Shown here: piece after piece, positions 48,422 through 58,121 of the stretch
How the letters are laid out: every line of letters begins with the position of its first letter
Numbering within the stretch: the stretch's first letter is position 1
Source of the DNA: Sporothrix humicola
Lineage: Eukaryota; Ascomycota; Sordariomycetes; Ophiostomatales; Ophiostomataceae
Length of the DNA: 64,000 bases
Assembly: GCA_021396245.1 (NCBI GenBank)
Contig: WNYE01000001.1
Location: 434,001 to 498,000 of the forward strand
Direction of reading: 5' to 3'
Position numbers and translations under genes: made by a program
Notes under the pieces: generated by a model
What the model was told of the DNA's origin: nothing
What the model saw: the letters and a program-made list of their open reading frames with translations, nothing else
Database searches by the model: none

Positions 48422-49765
48422 ATGATGTCCTACGTGTACGGTAACCCGTACGCCAACATGCAACAGCAACAATCACAACAACCACAACAATATTCCGCAC
48501 CATCATATTCACAACAGTCGAGCGATGCTTTCCTCGAGAACCTTTCCCGCCAACTGGCATCAGTCTCTTCGACAGTCCGGAGACGGCACTCACGGTCGTC
48601 TCACTACGGCTCAAGGACGCCCGGCTCTGCCATGCGCATCACCAAGCCCACCAGCGCCAACAACAGCCCCCAGTCGTCAGTCATGATGCAGGCACGGAAA
48701 CGCATGGCCCACGATATCAGCATGTACGCCAGCCCGCACCGCATTCCCCAGCAGCTCATCACCGCTCCGGACTACCTGGCTGTCAGCAACGGCAACAACC
48801 GCTACGACACATCGCTCGAGGCCGCAGCATCTCGCCCAGCACGCCCCGTCAGCTGGCACCCGAGCAGCACACATCTGATGCCCAACCAGATTCAGATGCA
48901 GCATCAGCAGCAACAACAGCAGCAGCAGATGCCTCTGTCTCTGGCCACCAACTTTCAGATGCCCGCTCAGATGTCCGCCTATGCCACGCCGGCTATACCC
49001 CCCATGGACTACGAGCCTTTTCCGTCCATGCAGCCCTTCACTCTGAGCCCGTCCGCCTACTCGGCCCAGACATCGCCGTCCACCGCTTTCTCGCCGTACT
49101 CGGGCAACTTTGACAGCACCACGGCCGGCCACTACTACTCGCCCAACCCGTGGGCTCTGTCTCCCTCGGTCAACGCCAACGGTGTCATGTTTGACAAGCT
49201 GCCGTCACCGGTTGACTGCCCAGCTCTCATCACCACCTCTGCTCAGCCCCAGCGGCAGCCGCAGCAGCAAGTCGCTCAGCAGGTCTACCAGGACCAGTCT
49301 CAGACTCAGTCGCACAACGTGCACAGCCAGCCGTCGACGGACTCGTCTGCCACCGCCTCTGCTGAGTGGAACAGTTTTGCCACTCACGGCTTTGCCGCTG
49401 CCCCGCGCACTCCGCCAGACAACAACTGCTTCTCGGCTGCCGAGCCGTCGCAGGCCCGCATCCCCAGCGAGGGCAGCATTGTTGCCTGCCAGGAGCAGGA
49501 TGCCGACGACCAGGGCGAGGGCGAGATTCTCGTGGGCATGGGCCTGTACGACCCGCCCGAGAAGGAGGTTATGATGGACCCGACCCTGCAGAGCTACCGC
49601 TCGTCGGTGGCCCAGCTGCTGGGCTCGGCCTACAAGTTCCCCGAGCCGACTGGCAAGGGCCTCAAGCTCGAGGACGCCTGGGAGCCGTCAGAGAACCTGG
49701 ACGACGACGATGACGAGGAGGACAATGACTACGACGAGGCCGACGCCGAGGGCGAAGACCAGTAG
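48422..49765 (+). CDS. Gln-rich, acidic-tailed fungal protein of unknown function
   Basis: Intronless, 447 aa; I do not recognise the family with certainty. The N-terminus is Gln/Ser/Tyr-rich, a poly-Gln tract built of CAG/CAA codons lies at about residues 159-169, and further QPQRQPQQQ blocks follow. A short basic patch (RRRHSRSSHYGSR) sits near residues 53-65. The only region that looks structured and conserved is the C-terminus: ILVGMGLYDPPEK, then SYRSSVAQLLGS, then GKGLKLEDAWEPSE, followed by an Asp/Glu run. I recall similar C-terminal blocks in uncharacterised ascomycete proteins. The composition suits a transcriptional or RNP co-regulator, but no DNA-binding domain is visible. The start is the first of two adjacent ATGs; the leader is CAACA/CTC-rich. 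It has the longest upstream spacer in the window, a feature often seen for developmental regulators. Confidence 0.85.
   Translation: MMSYVYGNPYANMQQQQSQQPQQYSAPSYSQQSSDAFLENLSRQLASVSSTVRRRHSRSSHYGSRTPGSAMRITKPTSANNSPQSSVMMQARKRMAHDISMYASPHRIPQQLITAPDYLAVSNGNNRYDTSLEAAASRPARPVSWHPSSTHLMPNQIQMQHQQQQQQQQMPLSLATNFQMPAQMSAYATPAIPPMDYEPFPSMQPFTLSPSAYSAQTSPSTAFSPYSGNFDSTTAGHYYSPNPWALSPSVNANGVMFDKLPSPVDCPALITTSAQPQRQPQQQVAQQVYQDQSQTQSHNVHSQPSTDSSATASAEWNSFATHGFAAAPRTPPDNNCFSAAEPSQARIPSEGSIVACQEQDADDQGEGEILVGMGLYDPPEKEVMMDPTLQSYRSSVAQLLGSAYKFPEPTGKGLKLEDAWEPSENLDDDDDEEDNDYDEADAEGEDQ
48899..48931 (+). repeat. CAG/CAA repeat encoding poly-Gln
   Basis: Mixed CAG, CAA and one CAT codon inside the Gln-rich protein gene. 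Interruptions by CAA should make it more stable than a pure CAG run. Confidence 0.85.
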
Positions 49766-50201
49766 ATGACGATGACCTTGCTGGGAAAGTTCATCTTGTA
49801 ATATCAACACACGCACCAACTGCAACAACAAAACTGCCATTCATTCTCGGTTTCGGACAACAACGAATCCAGCACAAAAACAGCTAATTTCCTTTGTTTT
49901 TAAAAAACACTTATGACGACGACACGACAAATGGCATATTTAACGAATTTCTTTATTTTTACAATACAGGATATTTTGGTGACATCCGGCACAGACAACT
50001 CTTCGCGGAGCATGGCCAAGATGTCAGGGACGGGAATAGACTTTCAGGTGTTTTCTGTGCTTCTTTAAAGATTTCTAGGAAATCACTTTTTACAGCAACT
50101 TTTTATTTTCTCGATTTTCTTGCTCCTATTCCTTTAAACGATGTGAGACGACAAAGGAAAACACAAAGTGTAGTGGCGATAGTCATGCCGCTGCATTTAA
50201 C
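49766..50201. other. AT-rich 3' flank
   Basis: About 430 nt, AT-rich, following the Gln-rich gene. Probably its 3' untranslated region and that of the doubtful minus-strand ORF next to it. Nothing else recognised. Confidence 0.55.
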
Positions 50202-50489
50202 TTAAGCACGCTCGGCACGTCTGTTCTCGGGCACGATGTCGATCATCAAGTCGTCCACTAATCTTTCCCAAGATGGTTCTTGTTCGTATTCTTTCAACCA
50301 GACTTCCACGGTAGGCCCCTTTACCCCAATTTTCTTGATGATTTTTACTTTGTACGTGTCGGTGGATGTTTGCATTGCCCTCATCCTAAACATCCCGTCG
50401 ACACCTGACTTGCGGTCACCGTGAACGTTACGCCATGTCGCTTTCGGCGTCCAGCAGCCGGTCATGCTGGTGGATTTGAGGTTCAACAC
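50202..50489 (-). CDS. Doubtful small protein, possibly a last exon
   Basis: Open for 95 codons on the minus strand down to TAA. The frame extends upstream without an ATG to an acceptor ATAG at 50517-50520, giving APKFTLIDYVLNLK before the listed start, so the first codons probably lie in an earlier exon. A strong T-rich acceptor at about 50,605-50,615 followed by a 9-nt segment and GTAAAT could be that exon, but no clean gene model emerges further upstream. The product has normal mixed composition (GCWTPKATWRNVHGD, VKIIKKIGVKGPTVEVWL), unlike the low-complexity shadows elsewhere. I do not recognise it. It is divergent from the kinase-like gene. Confidence 0.33.
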   Translation of the reverse strand: MLNLKSTSMTGCWTPKATWRNVHGDRKSGVDGMFRMRAMQTSTDTYKVKIIKKIGVKGPTVEVWLKEYEQEPSWERLVDDLMIDIVPENRRAERA

Positions 50490-50964
50490 ATAGTCGATAA
50501 GAGTAAACTTGGGTGCCTATTCCCGTTTGCTATGTTAGTTACACTAGTTTCCAGTTTACGTCGTACATGAGTGGATAATCAATATGGGGCGATTTACCAT
50601 CTGGAACTGGAGGTAAAAAAAAAGAGAATTAAACTTGGTTGGCTTGGATGATAACTAAAAAATTCGGTAAGCAAACAAGGCTCCAACGATCTCCCGTTGA
50701 GTCACTCCAGCCACAGTTTTAATGGGTCTTGTGACCAAAGAAATGATCTTGGTTAGTTTAGTCCTTCACCGCCTTTGGATTCTGCCATTTGTGTCCAGAA
50801 TTTTTCCACTTCCCCACTTCTTCTTTGTCGATCCTTCGCGTCAACCCTTCCATTCACCACGATCTTACATTAATTTCCATCATCCGCCGAATCTCTCACC
50901 TTGTCTCCCATCTTTCTTTCTCACGTCCACGCACATCTTTACCTCATTGCTCAGCTGACTATAC
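50490..50964. other. Promoter region of kinase-like gene
   Basis: Holds possible upstream exon(s) of the doubtful minus-strand ORF and, from about 50,760, a pyrimidine-rich leader that runs into the kinase-like ATG. Nothing further recognised. Confidence 0.5.
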
Positions 50965-51906
50965 ATGGCCGCCCTTAACGAATTCTTCCTCGACCAAGAT
51001 TTAAGGCTTGGCTTCTTTTTCCTTACGGAAAAAGAACCGGTGCAAATGGATGTCCACATCTTGGAGCTCGTGCGGCCACGCACGCTGTCGTGCTGCATGG
51101 TCGTCAATATGAACAACGCCGACCAGCCGATTTTTCTCAAACTCTACGATCGCCGGTTTGCGGACCAGTTGCGTAACAACTTTGGCGCGGAGCCGTGGAC
51201 CCAGGAGATCGAGGCATCTTATACCAACGCCGTTGAGTCTGGTGCGGCCGCCAAATTTTTACACGACCTCGATACGATTCCCGACTTCCAGTACAACACC
51301 CAAGACGATTGGAACAGCTGGCAGACTGAGGTATACCTAAGTCACGAGTCGGACAAGATGTACGAGGCCGAGATACAGGCGTACGACCGGTTGGCCGACC
51401 TACAAGGGAAACAAGTACCGCGCCTTCTCGCGCGTGTAAATCTTACACTATCTACACATAACGCCCCCAACGTACCGCCCATCAAAGGTATCCTACTCCA
51501 ATATATTGACGGCTTCCCTTTATCACGAATCCACAAACACGCTCCCCGATCGGCGTGGCAAAATATCGTCGACCAAGCGGTGGAAGCCGTGCGTACGACA
51601 AACGACCGCGACATCATAAACGAAGATGTTAGGTTGAGTAATTTCATGGTTGAGAGAACAAAACGCGGCCAGTACAAGGTGTACATGTTTGACTTTGGTT
51701 TATCGCGTGTACGAACGACCGAGACGGACCGCGAGTGGGCGACCGAGAAGATCGAGCTGGACGAGGATGGCGCGGTCGGGCTGATGATGAAGAAGATTTT
51801 GGCGGAGCAGGCGGATGGTTTTGAACTGCAGTACGAGGACTCGAAGCGGTACTGGGCGGACGCTGGCTGCGACGAAGATGAGGGAAGTGAAAATAAGAAC
51901 AATTAA
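50965..51906 (+). CDS. Fungal protein-kinase-like protein
   Basis: Intronless, 313 aa; belongs to the protein kinase-like fold as judged by an ordered set of motifs. A beta-3 lysine sits in IFLKLYDRRF (Lys59), a candidate helix-C glutamate in YEAEIQAY (Glu136), a hinge-like GILLQYIDGFPL, a catalytic loop INEDVRLSNF with Asp221 and Asn226, and MFDFGLSR with Asp243. The usual HRD is NED here, and no glycine loop is evident. All metal and catalytic residues are present, so activity is possible. Proteins of this kind are common, poorly characterised and often lineage-expanded in ascomycetes (from memory). Codon use is less GC-biased than that of ARG7 next to it, hinting at an accessory gene. The 3' end is only about 120 nt from the ARG7 stop, tail to tail. 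Confidence 0.8.
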   Translation: MAALNEFFLDQDLRLGFFFLTEKEPVQMDVHILELVRPRTLSCCMVVNMNNADQPIFLKLYDRRFADQLRNNFGAEPWTQEIEASYTNAVESGAAAKFLHDLDTIPDFQYNTQDDWNSWQTEVYLSHESDKMYEAEIQAYDRLADLQGKQVPRLLARVNLTLSTHNAPNVPPIKGILLQYIDGFPLSRIHKHAPRSAWQNIVDQAVEAVRTTNDRDIINEDVRLSNFMVERTKRGQYKVYMFDFGLSRVRTTETDREWATEKIELDEDGAVGLMMKKILAEQADGFELQYEDSKRYWADAGCDEDEGSENKNN

Positions 51907-52027
51907 TGTTAAGTAGCGAGGTATTACGCGTAAATTATATTGCTTCTATTTGTTTTCGTTTTCAAGGCCATCTCGTGCCTCATATTATCTACGTTCATTG
52001 CTGCCACTGACATCCATATTCCTATGC

Positions 52028-53545
52028 TCATGTCCGGTAGTCGCCGTTGATCGTCCTGTGAAGTTAGTGTGTGTACAATGCGAAGGAGAAAGAAATTATG
52101 TGACGAGGGAGCTGAACTTACACATATTCATGGCTGAAGTCGCAGGTCCAGTAGGTGGCCTCCTCCTTACCGGTGCCGAGACGCACGAGAATCTCGAGGT
52201 CCTCGAGCTCCAGAATCTCGGCCGCGCGGGTCTCGTCGACGGCCTCGGGCTCGCCATTCACCAAGAGCTTGAGCTCGGCCGAGCCGTCGGTCGGCAGGAA
52301 CGAAACGTTGGTCTGGTCGGGCGAGATGGACGGCGTCGTTGCGTCGTCGACACCCGGCTCGCTGATCAGGGCATAGCCCGTGGCGCACAGGATGCGGCCC
52401 CAGTTGGCGTCCTTGCCGTAGAGCGCCGTCTTGACGAGCGGCGAGCGGGCAATGGTGCTGGCGATGCGGCGGGCGTCGGCGGCAGACGCGGCCTCGGTGA
52501 CGCGGATGGTGACAAACTTGGTGGCGCCCTCGCCGTCGCGAACCACCAACTGGGCGAGCTCGGCGGCAAAGTCTGTGAGGACGCCCTGGAAGGCCTGGTA
52601 GTCGGGTGATGAGACATCATTGGCCACAACCGGACCGCCGGCGGTGCCGTTGGCGAGCAGGGCCACGGTGTCGTTGGTCGAGGTGTCGCCGTCAATGGTG
52701 ATGCTGTTGAAGGAGCGGTCGATCGAGTGCTTGAGGAGCGAGGGCAGGGCGTTCTGGGAGAGGGGCGCGTCGGTCGCAATCACGCCCAGAAGCGTGGCCA
52801 TGTTGGGATGGATCATGCCGGCGCCCTTGGTCATGCCGGCGATGCTGTACTCGACGCCGGGGGCGGACGGCAGCGAAAACGTCCGCGACAGCAGCTTGGG
52901 GAACGTGTCGGTCGTGCAAATGGCCTTGGCGGCCGTCAGCCAGTGGTCGTGCGAGCTGCCGAGGCTCGAGAAGACCTTGGGCACGCCGTCGATGATCTTC
53001 TTGATGGGCAGCCGCTGGCCGATGACGCCCGTGCTCATAACAATGGTGCTCGAGGAGGCGCCCGAGGATCCGACGGCAGCGTCCGACGCCTTGGCCATCG
53101 CTTCAGCGTCCTCCAGACCGCCCTTGCCCGTCACGGCATTCGCGCAGCCCGAGTTGATCAGTACCGATTGGACCGTCGGCTTTTCCTGGGAGGCCGCCTT
53201 GCGCAGCAGCTCCCGGCTAAACGTCACCGGCGAAGCCTGGAAGCGGTTCTTTGTGAACACGGCCGCCGCCGCGCAGGGGACGTCTGACACGATCATGGCC
53301 AGGTCGGGCTTGGTCGTGTTGTTGGGCTTGACACCAACGACAACGCCGCCCGCCCGGAAGCCTTGCGGGTACGTGCCGCGCGAGGGCACATACTTTTTCT
53401 TGGCCGCGGGGATGGCGTTGCCGACAGGGGCGGAGTATGCCCGAGTAAAGGAGATGGACGGAGTCGCAGGGGCAGAAGATGCCGCCCGTTTGGCGAGGCC
53501 GAGAACCGGAGCCGCGGCCCGGGGGGCCATGCCGTGCACAGCCAT
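52028..53545 (-). CDS. ARG7: Glutamate N-acetyltransferase/ornithine acetyltransferase (ArgJ type)
   Basis: Mitochondrial bifunctional enzyme of the acetylated ornithine cycle: moves acetyl from N-acetylornithine to glutamate and can make N-acetylglutamate. Two exons: 53545-52122 and 52055-52028, giving 483 aa; the last exon supplies only the end of the conserved C-terminus CDFSHEYVTINGDYRT. Autoproteolysis is expected between Ala250 and Thr251 in NMATLLGV, creating alpha and beta chains with Thr251 as nucleophile; STGVIG (Thr172-Gly173) should form the oxyanion hole. GDTSTNDTVALL is another family block. The N-terminal ~40 residues are Ala/Arg/Ser-rich with few acids, as in a mitochondrial presequence. 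The frame stays open 17 codons upstream but without ATG, so the start at 53545 was chosen. Confidence 0.97.
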
Positions 53546-54640
53546 GAGTTGGTGGGTAGGTGAAAACGTCGGTCGATGAGGAAGAGCAATTGGCACTCAG
53601 TTGATGTGAGCTCGTTTCAATTGCCTCAGGCCAGTGAACGTCGTCTTATCGAAAAGAGCTTGAGATCTGGGAGGAACAGACATTGAACGTTGAAAGCGAT
53701 TGCGGCTTTTGGTGAGTCAAAAGTGGGGCTACCTCGAGAAAAAAAGAGGAAAAAATGGCTACGAAGGCGCAGACAGACGGAGACGATCAACAAGGAAGGA
53801 GCAATTGACTGACGACAACAAAATTGGAAGGAGGGAAAATAATCGTTATTTGAAGACTTTTATGTTGACTTTGAGTCAATGTGCCTTTGTGTTTTTATTT
53901 TGAAAATTACATGGTCAAACACGTTTTCAGCACGCCCTGTGAGTGACACGTGCGAGTCATACTGACCTGCGATCCTTAGCTCGAAACAACGACATCAAGC
54001 TGCAACATCATGTAGGAGATCGAGCCATTGTAGCTTAAAGAGTCATTGAAGGATGAAAAAATAGTAGGTAAAATTCAGGAAGACGCATGTTGGCAGGTGT
54101 GAATGTCGGACTTGGAATGAGAAGCGTACGCGTTGTGAAGTGAGGGGCAAATCTACGACTACGACTATCCACTTCATTCCTCTTCGACAACGCACTTACA
54201 CCGCTCTTTGATTTGAGCAGGGCCTTGCATGTAGGTGAATAAATTGACTTTTTCACAAAAACTGTTGTTCGACGTTTATGTTTATTCTCATATTTCAGTT
54301 GATTTCTCATAATTGGACTGATAATATCTCGTGGATAACATGTGGGTGAAGCTTGAGTTCAGATGGAAACCGATAAGATAAGACTTGTAAGGCTGCGGGA
54401 TCCACTAAAAAGTTAGCAGTGATGCCCACCTGAAGTCTCGACCGTTATAGGGCTCTCTCGCTTATGTCCAGCGCTTGCCATACAGTAAAAATTTTAGCTT
54501 TGCTCACGACATATCAACATCAAACTTCAAACAACTCATCAACGACATCACAACAGCCACCAGCCATTGGCTCGGGCTCATACGCACACATATTTTCTAT
54601 AAATTCACCTGTCGACGTCTATCGCCTCGCTCATTCGCTC
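53546..54640. other. Divergent promoter region ARG7/LAS1
   Basis: About 1.1 kb separating divergent genes. It contains one GGAAGGAGC (53794, in the 11-nt form TTGCTCCTTCC on the minus strand) and a TATA-like CTATAAAT at about 54,596, some 45 nt before the LAS1 ATG. The LAS1 frame is open upstream to an ATG at 54464, but that extension lacks family similarity. No other gene is seen. Confidence 0.6.
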
Positions 54641-55954
54641 ATGGTCCAGTACATATTTACACCGTGGCGCGACCGCCGCGAGCTGCTCGCAGTTAGGAGG
54701 CAGTTCTATCCAGCTCTCGATGGCGAGACTCGGGCGGCCAGCCCTGAGGTAGTCCAAAGAGTGGAAGCGGGACAGCATGCAGCCGTGGCGAGAGTCGCGG
54801 TGTGGATGCAGAGGGGCCACTGCCCGCACATGGTCGAGTCGACCGCGCTGTTGATGGCGGCTGTGTTGGCGGACGCGGGGGCGTCATCTCCACGTGGGCT
54901 GGCAGCCTCGCCTTCCATCTCACCCAATGTCGCAGGCTCGATGGAGAGCTCGTCGTCCGCCTACGCTGCCCGCGCGACCTACGCCGCCGCCTTTTCCCGC
55001 TTCGTCACCGGCCTGCTCGACGGCCAGCAGGACCGCGCGCGCAAACTGTCGATGCACGGCCTGGCCCAGACGGTGGGATTGCCGCCCGGGTTTGTGGAGC
55101 TGCGCCACCAGGCGACTCACGAGGCACTGCCTGCACTACGCAGACTACGGGTGGCGGCGCGGCAGGCGCTGGCGTGGATTTGGGGGTACTACTGGGCCAA
55201 CATGGAGGACGTTGAGCCTGCCGTTGAAGCCGCGGCAGCGGCCGAGACGACGGCAGCAACGACGAAAACAGAAGCAAACGACGACACTGGCATGGGTCTG
55301 AGAGAAACTCTTCTTCAATATGTCGACAGCGAGGACCCCTCCACATCCATCCCCTCTTCTCTTGTCTCGACATGGGGTGAGGCGGTAGTGTTGGCAGAAT
55401 TGGCGGCACTCGGTGCTGAAGAAGAGGGACGGGCATTGCGTTGTATACGGTTGTCACGACGGCTCTTACAAAAGGAGCAAAAAGATGACGTCAAACAGGA
55501 TACTTCGCCAACTGGCACAGTATCCAAGACGAAGACGAAGACACAGGCAAAGGCAAAAGCAAAACCGGCGACAGCTTCACAAGCAACAACTCCAGCAAAA
55601 GAGGCGGCAAAGCCAGAAAGCACAGAAACAGCCTCGGCTGCTCCTTCATGGACCATGGGAAACCTCAACCTGGAAGCTATGCGAGCAGCCATGGCTCAGA
55701 GCCGGCAGGCGCTTTATCACGAAGGCGATGAAGAGGCAGAGGAAAGCAAGAAGAAAGACGAAGAGGTTGAAGAACACGACGAAAACGAAGACCAACAAGA
55801 AGACGAGGACCAAAATAATGGTGGCGATGTCGTTATGGCTGAAGATGAGCCAGAGCAGAAAGCTACGACACGAGAGCCTGAACTGCCTTCTCGGAATCCA
55901 CGATGGACACGATACGCTGGCGAGTGGACGCCAAAGCCAATCGGTGTTGTGTAG
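54641..55954 (+). CDS. LAS1: Las1 pre-rRNA processing endonuclease (HEPN)
   Basis: HEPN nuclease that, with the kinase Grc3, cuts ITS2 at site C2 during 60S ribosome maturation. Intronless, 437 aa. The N-terminus YIFTPWRDRRELLAVRRQFY is the Las1 signature, followed by VAVWMQRGHCPHMVESTALL. The HEPN catalytic motif R-x4-H is present as ELRHQATHE (Arg155, His160), preceded by AFSRFVTGLLD and KLSMHGLAQTVGLP. A long Ala/Thr/Lys/Glu-rich linker and an acidic stretch (about residues 365-410) lead to a conserved C-terminal tail, RWTRYAGEWTPKPIGVV, which in studied Las1 proteins contacts Grc3. I chose the ATG at 54641 because the conserved block begins three residues later; an upstream in-frame ATG at 54464 would add 59 unconserved residues. 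Confidence 0.94.
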   Translation: MVQYIFTPWRDRRELLAVRRQFYPALDGETRAASPEVVQRVEAGQHAAVARVAVWMQRGHCPHMVESTALLMAAVLADAGASSPRGLAASPSISPNVAGSMESSSSAYAARATYAAAFSRFVTGLLDGQQDRARKLSMHGLAQTVGLPPGFVELRHQATHEALPALRRLRVAARQALAWIWGYYWANMEDVEPAVEAAAAAETTAATTKTEANDDTGMGLRETLLQYVDSEDPSTSIPSSLVSTWGEAVVLAELAALGAEEEGRALRCIRLSRRLLQKEQKDDVKQDTSPTGTVSKTKTKTQAKAKAKPATASQATTPAKEAAKPESTETASAAPSWTMGNLNLEAMRAAMAQSRQALYHEGDEEAEESKKKDEEVEEHDENEDQQEDEDQNNGGDVVMAEDEPEQKATTREPELPSRNPRWTRYAGEWTPKPIGVV

Positions 55955-56231
55955 GTGGGATACCACTGATTGGTCTAATCTTTGACATACTAAATTGCGG
56001 ATTGCACGTTAAAGAACATATCAAGATACCAATAGAGCGTTGTTTTGACCAGGACCGGATACACGGAGATGCCTTGGTGACAGTTGCTGAGGGCTGGTGG
56101 AGACTATCTTGCTTGCACAATATCACATCAAAGTCGACTACAAGGTACGCCTTAGGAAAGTAGACACGGTCAACTTGGCCAATACGATCTCATTTTTGCG
56201 CCCCTATCTCACTCCCCCAGGCTTATCGGCA

Positions 56232-56579
56232 TCAAGCTTTTCTTCCCCATGGCTCTTGAACCGGGCTCGAGTTTACCGACGGAGACTGTTCCTTCCGCCC
56301 CGGATTGTGGGAAGGCATGGGGAACCATGTTCCGGACCAAGACATTTGACCTCGATGTCTATCAGATCTGACGCGCACAAAATTGTCCACCAATGTGCTT
56401 TTTCGGACTTCGGACGCCACGCGGGGAAGACATGACGCCGTCAGACCAAATTTGAGATACGGGGACGTGGGTATGGGGAAGGGGATTGTAGGTGGAGAAG
56501 AAAGTGTGGTGGCGAGAGGGGAGCCGTTGGAACACGAGGAGATGCAGGGCCCAAGTTCATCGAGATCGATTTGTTTCAT
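56232..56579 (-). CDS. Doubtful small ORF, 115 aa
   Basis: ATG-led (MKQIDLDELGPCISS..) and convergent with LAS1. Composition is mixed rather than low complexity and third codon positions are GC-rich, which is mildly in favour of coding. The frame extends upstream through RDNNQDQE to a possible acceptor (ATTCAG), so it could also be a last exon. No domain or family is recognised. It may equally be chance. Confidence 0.25.
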   Translation of the reverse strand: MKQIDLDELGPCISSCSNGSPLATTLSSPPTIPFPIPTSPYLKFGLTASCLPRVASEVRKSTLVDNFVRVRSDRHRGQMSWSGTWFPMPSHNPGRKEQSPSVNSSPVQEPWGRKA

Positions 56580-57360
56580 TTCTTGGTCCTGGTTGTTGTC
56601 CCTGAATACATGCCGCGATGTTGACGTTCAAGTTCACGGTTCGATGTGTTAGTGCTGTCTGTCAGTGCCGTCGGACCAATAGGGCGATCCACCGCGCTAG
56701 CAATACTGGAGCTTTTGAATTTACAGGGGGTCGACCAAAGTCTGTCGGGCATCCTGCGCCGACGCCCGCAGTGTCTTCTTTTTCAACGGGCAAGCCACTC
56801 GGCCGACCGCCGGCGCTCTTTCTTTGTGTGCTCCTGGAGCGCTCTTTCCGCATTTTTGCGCACTCTCCCTGCACCTTCCGCGCGCAAATTGTTGTCACGG
56901 CCCCCAATCCTACATGGCAGGCACCCCCAGCAGCTGTTACAACCCTTTCAGCGTCGTTTCTGCGCTCTTTCCGCATCTTTTTTGCATCTTTCAGCGCCAA
57001 GTCGCCGACAGTCGCTCTTGCGGTCGTTCTTGCCTGTACCACCACCGTCTTGCCTGCTCTTTCCCACACTGTCCTGACTGTCCTGACGAGCGTTCTTCTC
57101 GTTCTTTCCCCTGTTCCTTTCGGTAGTCCTTTTGTGTGTGACTGCTTCGAATCGTTGGGTCCATCCAGTTCAGGCAGCTCAGCCCAGTTCTGGGTCCAGC
57201 AACCTGGTTCTCCCTCTCACCTTCTTCCCTTTTGGTGGTTCTGGCCCACCCCTCTTTTTTTGTCCGTCTTTTTTCTTTCTTTTTCGATTTCGACCTTCGC
57301 GATGGAGACTTGACAGCTCTCTGTTTGTCTTTACCCCGGATTCTCCACGTCGATCGTTGT

Positions 57361-57407
57361 TCGTGTTGTCGTTGTTGTCGTTGTCGTCGTTGTCAACGTT
57401 GTCGTCC
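57361..57407. repeat. GTTGTC/GTC trinucleotide-based repeat
   Basis: Degenerate run of GTTGTCGTTGTTGTC type units in the leader region of the transporter gene, about 0.7 kb upstream of its ATG. Confidence 0.75.
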
Positions 57408-58028
57408 CTCTATCCCTCATATCTCGTCGTTCGTTTTCTCTTGTTGCCGGCTTTTCTCAGCCCGTGCCTCTTACACGCCTTTTACCTGCTTACGCCCCCA
57501 TTATTTTCTTCTTTTTGGCCCCCAAATCCTACAAACGACACGAGACGATGCTTCACTTTGTCAGCGAGGCCTTGGACGCCGTCAAGCGAAGCCAATAGCC
57601 AGTGCCGGTTTGTTTTGAAAGGAGTCAACAGAAGGATCACGAACGCCACGAGGCATCAGCTTCATCCTCTTCATCCTCGTTTCTACACGGACCAGCTGAT
57701 ATTTAAACGCCAAAAAAAAGCATCAGAGGGTATGCATGTGTGTGAGCAACTCGCGTGGTGGCTTGACTTGGCTTTGATGTTTGCTGTCCTTTCCCTTCTT
57801 TTGCTGCATCTCGCTTTGTGAGCATACGGGGGCTGAGCCTGTCCGTGTCTGGGCATCTTTCCGTCTGGTCTTTCATTCGTCTTGTCATAACAAACCTGAT
57901 ATCTCGGTATCTGATACTGACGTCCAACATCTCTCCTCTTTCCTTTCCCCCCCAGCATCCCCTGTCTTCTCCTCGACGTATATCAGTCCGACCTCCCTTC
58001 CCTTCTCCTCGACCTGATATCATTCTCA

Positions 58029-58081
58029 CCATCATCATCATCATCTTCTTCTTCTTCTTCCTCCTCCTTCTCTTCCTCCTC
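58029..58081. repeat. CAT/CTT/CCT trinucleotide repeat
   Basis: Successive runs of CAT, CTT and CCT units ending 40 nt before the transporter ATG; it lies in the likely 5' leader and so may vary in length between strains. Confidence 0.85.
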
Positions 58082-58121
58082 ACCTACACAGCCTCCTCTT
58101 TATTCTCTCTCATCACACACT

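Larger units (their letters stand above)
55955..58121. other. Spacer and transporter leader
   Basis: Apart from a doubtful minus-strand ORF (56232-56579), the region is noncoding as far as I can see. From about 56,800 to 58,120 the top strand is CT-rich, the expected leader of the transporter gene. It holds two near copies of GCGCTCTTTCCGCATYTTT (56,839-56,858 and 56,962-56,981), a GTTGTC/GTC repeat (57,361-57,407) and CAT/CTT/CCT repeats just before the ATG. The 231-codon plus frame at 56,618-57,313 is low complexity and was not called. Confidence 0.55.

Noticed and set aside
52620..53579. 319-codon plus-strand frame
   Set aside because: Antisense shadow of ARG7.
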